Assembly (NCBI GenBank): GCA_025361385.1
Contig: JANYAJ010000195.1
Coordinates: 1-9,798 of the forward strand
Origin: Nitrospira sp.
GTDB taxonomy: Bacteria; Nitrospirota; Nitrospiria; Nitrospirales; Nitrospiraceae
Reading direction: 5' to 3'
DNA: 9,798 nucleotides
This document shows, piece after piece, positions 6,774-9,798 of this stretch (position 1 is the first letter of the stretch; each line of letters opens with the position of its first letter). Both the position numbers and the translations under genes were made by a program. The notes below the pieces were generated by a model, which was given only the letters and a program-made list of their open reading frames with translations, ran no database searches and had not been told where the DNA came from.

Positions 6774-6784
6774 TCCATCCAACT

Positions 6785-8170
6785 ATGAGCTGGCCCTATT
6801 CCCGACACATGATGCAACTATTCTGGCTGATCGCAGCGAGCAGTCTTCTCTTCGCCTTCACATCGCCCGCCATCGCCACGGAGCCGCGAGAATTCATCCT
6901 CTCCAATGGGATGAAAGTCCTCCTAGTCGAAGTGCCCAAAGCTCCGGTTGCAACTGTCCAAGTCTGGTATAAAGTGGGTTCACGCAACGAAGTCATGGGC
7001 CGTGCAGGCCTTTCCCACATGCTGGAACATATGATGTTCAAGGGTACCGTCAAATACCCGAAAGGCACCTTCTCCCGTCTCATTCGCAAGAACGGCGGCA
7101 TGGATAACGCCTTTACGAGCCAGGACTTCACCGCCTATTTCGAGAATCTCGCAGCCGACCGCGTCGAACTGGCCCTAGAGCTTGAAGCTGATCGCATGCA
7201 GGGGCTCGTACTCGAAATGAGCGAGTTGAAAACGGAGCGGGAGGTGGTGAAGGAAGAACGGCGTCTTCGCTCGGAGGACGATCCCCAAGGTGCACTCGTC
7301 GAAGCGCTCTTTGCCCAGGCCTATCTCAGCCATCCCTACCATTGGCCGGTGATCGGCTGGTTCGGTGATCTGGATGCGATGACCCTGGACGACCTACAAC
7401 GACATTACGACACCTACTACTCGCCCAACAATGCGACCCTCGTCGTGGTGGGCGACATCAAGGCCGACAGCCTACTCCCTATCATCAAGCAACTGTTCGA
7501 GCCGATCCCACGAGGGCCGGAGCCCAAGCCCATCGCCACGATGGAGTCGGAGCAAAAAGGTGAACGCCGTTTTCTGCTCAAGCGAGAAGCCCAAGTCCCC
7601 TTCGTCATGATGGGATATCGCGTGCCGAATTTTACGAGCGAAGACTCGTATGCTCTCGACATTCTAGATTCGATACTTTCGCATGGAAAAAGTTCACGTC
7701 TCTACCAGAGTCTCGTGTACGAGCAAAAGTCGTCGTTGGCCGTCGGGGCGGAATACAGCCTGCTCCAGACCGATCCAGGCCTTTTCTATTTTTACGCCCT
7801 CGTGAGCCCTGGCCAGAAACCTGAGATCGTCGAAGAAGCCCTCCATCGAGAGATCAAACGCCTCCAGACCGATCCACCGACAGAACTGGAGCTCCAACGA
7901 GCCAAGAATCAGGTTGAAGCCACCCATGTCTTCGAACAGGACTCCAACTTCCGACATGCCATGCTGCTGGGGCAAGCGGAGTCCGTCGGCGCCGGCTGGC
8001 GAAAGATCGACCAATTTGTGGAACGGATCAGGGCCGTGACAGCGAAAGACATCCAACGTGTCGCCCGCCAGTACTTGATGGAAGATAATCGGACCGTCGG
8101 CACGTTGATTCCAGTGCCGCCCAAACAACCAGAGGCGCCCGCCACCGCCGCACAACAGGGACGACCCTAA
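6785..8170 (+). CDS. M16 family zinc peptidase, catalytic subunit (secreted)
   Basis: With the ATG at 6785 the protein has 461 residues. A signal peptide is present (MMQLFWLIAASSLLFAFTSPAIA, cleavage near residue 31). An M16 N-terminal domain carries the inverted zinc motif HMLEH (His78, Glu81, His82) and the distal Glu pair in VVKEERR (157-158), at the expected spacing. The second M16 domain contains GKSSRLYQSLVYEQ, the usual substrate-binding region. The C-terminus is Pro/Ala/Gln-rich. Such insulinase/processing-peptidase-like proteins degrade peptides in the periplasm. The start is uncertain: TTG 6743 (overlapping rlmN), ATG 6761, 6785, 6809 and 6812 are in frame and none has a clear Shine-Dalgarno sequence. 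ATG 6785 lies just after the candidate promoter and keeps a normal signal peptide. The gene abuts the second M16 gene. Confidence 0.93.
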   Translation: MSWPYSRHMMQLFWLIAASSLLFAFTSPAIATEPREFILSNGMKVLLVEVPKAPVATVQVWYKVGSRNEVMGRAGLSHMLEHMMFKGTVKYPKGTFSRLIRKNGGMDNAFTSQDFTAYFENLAADRVELALELEADRMQGLVLEMSELKTEREVVKEERRLRSEDDPQGALVEALFAQAYLSHPYHWPVIGWFGDLDAMTLDDLQRHYDTYYSPNNATLVVVGDIKADSLLPIIKQLFEPIPRGPEPKPIATMESEQKGERRFLLKREAQVPFVMMGYRVPNFTSEDSYALDILDSILSHGKSSRLYQSLVYEQKSSLAVGAEYSLLQTDPGLFYFYALVSPGQKPEIVEEALHREIKRLQTDPPTELELQRAKNQVEATHVFEQDSNFRHAMLLGQAESVGAGWRKIDQFVERIRAVTAKDIQRVARQYLMEDNRTVGTLIPVPPKQPEAPATAAQQGRP

Positions 8171-9541
8171 ATGATGTCGATGATCAGACAATGGGCGACG
8201 GCGCTGTGGCGCCAGACAACCCTGATTCTTGGGATGGGATGCTGCGCCATACTCTGGACATCGGGTGCCGTCGTCGCGGCTGAGATCGCCCCGACAAAGT
8301 TTGTGACCTCGAACGGGATCACCGTGCTGGTTCTGGAACAGCATTTTCTCCCCATCATTGAAATCCATGCATTGATCAAAGCCGGCTCTGCGCAGGACCC
8401 TCCTGACAAAGCAGGACTCGCAAACCTCGTCGCCAGCCTCCTGGACGAAGGCACGACGACCCGGACGTCAAAACAGCAGGCAGAACAAATCGACTTTGTC
8501 GGAGGAGCGCTGGAAGCCAAGGCCGCTGAGGACTTCACGACTGCCTCCGCTCGCGTCCTCAAAAAAGACGTCGACCTCGGCTTTACCCTGCTCGCCGACA
8601 TGCTGCAACATCCCGCGTTCCATAAACAGGAGTTCGAACGAATTCGCACTCAACTCCTGGGCGAGATGGCCAGCGACAACGACGATCCGGGCCATATCGC
8701 CATGAAGGCTTTCAACCAGCTGGTCTTCCACGGACACCCCTATCGCTGGCCCGTCACCGGCACGGAAGAGACGCTCAGCAAGATCACTCTCGCCGACGTA
8801 CAGAGCTTTTATGGGCGGGAATATTCTCCCTCCCAAGTCATCGTAACCGTCGTGGGCGACATCACTCTTGAACAAGCCACGGCATTGGTCCAGACCCACT
8901 TCGGCGCCTGGAAAAAGGTGGCCGTGACGGCACGGAATACGAAGAAGCCCTCCCCGGTCGAACGCAGGACGGTTCAACTCATCGAGAAGGACCTCACCCA
9001 GTCCACCATCGTACTTGGGCATGGGGGGCTTTCGCGCGCTCACCCGGACTTCTATTCTGTGACGGTCATGAATTACATCCTGGGAGCCGGTGGATTCTCC
9101 TCCCGCCTGATGGATTCGATTCGCGACAAGCAGGGGCTGGCCTATGGGATCATGAGCCACTTCGACGCCCGACTGATGCCCGGCTCATTTTGGGTCAACC
9201 TTCAAACTAAAACAGAGACGACCAACCAGGCCATTACGGGGGTCTTGTCTGAAATCAAATCCATTCGTGACGCGCCTGTATCAGACCAGGAGCTGGCTGA
9301 AGCCAAATCGTTCTTAGTCGGCAGCTTCCCACTCCGGCTCGATTCCACGGCAAAACTTGCGCAGGTGCTTGCCCAAGTGGAGTTCTACGGCCTGGGATTC
9401 GAATACTTTTCGGACTACCCGAAGTGGATAGAACGGGTTACGAAAGAAGACGTGCAGCGCGTCGCCAAACAGTATCTTGACCCCAAGCGCTACGCCTTAG
9501 TCGTGGTGGGGAACCTCGCCAAAGCAAAAGTCAAAAACTAA
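8171..9541 (+). CDS. M16 family peptidase-like protein, zinc motif lost (partner subunit)
   Basis: A 456-residue protein with an N-terminal signal sequence (about 1-37, ending GAVVAA) and two M16 domains. Where the active homologue has GLSHMLEHMMFKGT, this one has GLANLVASLLDEGT, so both zinc histidines and the catalytic Glu are replaced (N, A, S). The distal Glu is not clearly kept either. The second domain is well preserved, including FSSRLMDSIRDKQGLAYGI with the Arg and Tyr expected for substrate binding. Bacterial M16 pairs with one catalytic and one inactive substrate-binding subunit are known, and mitochondrial processing peptidase works similarly. I infer a heterodimer with the preceding gene product in the periplasm. 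The ATG at 8171 directly follows the upstream stop codon, with AGGGA (8157-8161) nine bases upstream. Other ATGs occur at 8174 and 8180. Confidence 0.93.
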   Translation: MMSMIRQWATALWRQTTLILGMGCCAILWTSGAVVAAEIAPTKFVTSNGITVLVLEQHFLPIIEIHALIKAGSAQDPPDKAGLANLVASLLDEGTTTRTSKQQAEQIDFVGGALEAKAAEDFTTASARVLKKDVDLGFTLLADMLQHPAFHKQEFERIRTQLLGEMASDNDDPGHIAMKAFNQLVFHGHPYRWPVTGTEETLSKITLADVQSFYGREYSPSQVIVTVVGDITLEQATALVQTHFGAWKKVAVTARNTKKPSPVERRTVQLIEKDLTQSTIVLGHGGLSRAHPDFYSVTVMNYILGAGGFSSRLMDSIRDKQGLAYGIMSHFDARLMPGSFWVNLQTKTETTNQAITGVLSEIKSIRDAPVSDQELAEAKSFLVGSFPLRLDSTAKLAQVLAQVEFYGLGFEYFSDYPKWIERVTKEDVQRVAKQYLDPKRYALVVVGNLAKAKVKN

Positions 9542-9575
9542 TCGACCCGGCATCGACTTCAAAAGTCAGGCATCC

Positions 9576-9798
9576 ATGGCAACCGAATCCCTCCAGGGCA
9601 AACTCGACAGACTCCGCCAGGTGATCTCGGGCATGCAATCCGTCTTGGTCGCATACTCCGGTGGGATCGACAGCACCATCGTCCTGAAAATCGCCCATGA
9701 GCAGCTCGGCGCATGCGCACTGGGCATCACCGCCGTCTCACCGACATTTCCCGAGATCGAACTCAACGGTGCGAGGCAGATGGCCTCAGAGATTGGGG
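9576..9798 (+). CDS. larE: LarE-type ATP-dependent sacrificial sulfur transferase (3' end missing)
   Basis: The first 74 codons of a gene cut by the window end. The start MATESLQGKLDRLRQVISGM is followed by the PP-loop ATP-binding motif YSGGIDS (residues 27-33) and then AVSPTFPEIELNGARQMASEIG, which is characteristic of LarE. LarE adenylates pyridinium biscarboxylic acid mononucleotide and gives up a cysteine sulfur to make the nickel-pincer nucleotide cofactor of lactate racemase and related racemases/epimerases. The ATG has an AGG (9568-9570) five bases upstream and lies 34 bases after the M16 stop, so co-transcription with the M16 pair is likely. The sulfur-donor cysteine region (about residue 176 in the family) is outside the window, so whether it is the sacrificial or a [4Fe-4S]-dependent variant cannot be told. 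Confidence 0.88.
   Translation, partial: MATESLQGKLDRLRQVISGMQSVLVAYSGGIDSTIVLKIAHEQLGACALGITAVSPTFPEIELNGARQMASEIG

Noticed and set aside
6743..6784. TTG or upstream ATG start for the first M16 gene, overlapping the rlmN end
   Set aside because: It would add up to 14 unrelated residues before the signal peptide and start ahead of the candidate promoter's start point. No Shine-Dalgarno sequence supports it.
7694..8368. 224-codon minus-strand open frame across the M16 junction
   Set aside because: A shadow of two well-supported plus-strand M16 genes, with low-complexity antisense composition.
8468..9160. 230-codon minus-strand open frame inside the second M16 gene
   Set aside because: Antisense shadow. 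The plus-strand frame has clear M16 homology and a fitting start and stop.

Overview
The window looks like ordinary chromosomal DNA of a GC-rich Gram-negative bacterium. The protein set (secreted lytic transglycosylase, zapB-zapA-rny-ymdB, rlmN, paired M16 peptidases, larE) and codon style would fit Nitrospirota (Nitrospira-like) or a deltaproteobacterial lineage. This placement is a judgement from gene content, not a search result. I see no insertion sequence, phage gene, CRISPR array, tRNA or rRNA.

Left half, all on the minus strand, read from right to left. A periplasmic TPR plus SLT lytic transglycosylase (5563-3263) is followed by a textbook sigma70-type promoter (3252-3224). That promoter faces a compact cluster: zapB, zapA (overlapping zapB by 17 bases, TTG start), a 579-base gap without a convincing protein, rny (RNase Y), and ymdB (a metallophosphoesterase whose GTG start overlaps the rny stop by four bases and whose 3' end lies outside the window). 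The gap between zapA and rny contains a long foldable stretch on the minus strand. In many bacteria 6S RNA (ssrS) lies just downstream of zapA, so a 6S-like RNA is the leading idea, not proven here.

Right half, all on the plus strand. Divergent from the transglycosylase lies rlmN (radical SAM 23S rRNA/tRNA adenine-C2 methyltransferase). It is followed by two adjacent M16 family peptidase genes and the start of larE (sulfur transferase for the lactate racemase nickel-pincer cofactor), cut by the window end. The first M16 protein keeps the HxxEH zinc motif and the second has lost it, as in known bacterial catalytic/non-catalytic M16 pairs. A promoter-like pair at the very end of rlmN, with a perfect 13-base palindrome at the presumed transcription start, could give the M16-larE group its own control.

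Together the genes cover septum assembly (ZapA/ZapB), cell-wall turnover (SLT), RNA decay (RNase Y) and its YmdB partner, translation fidelity (RlmN) and envelope proteolysis (M16). No clearly new multi-gene system is visible. The best lead is the structured zapA-rny gap.
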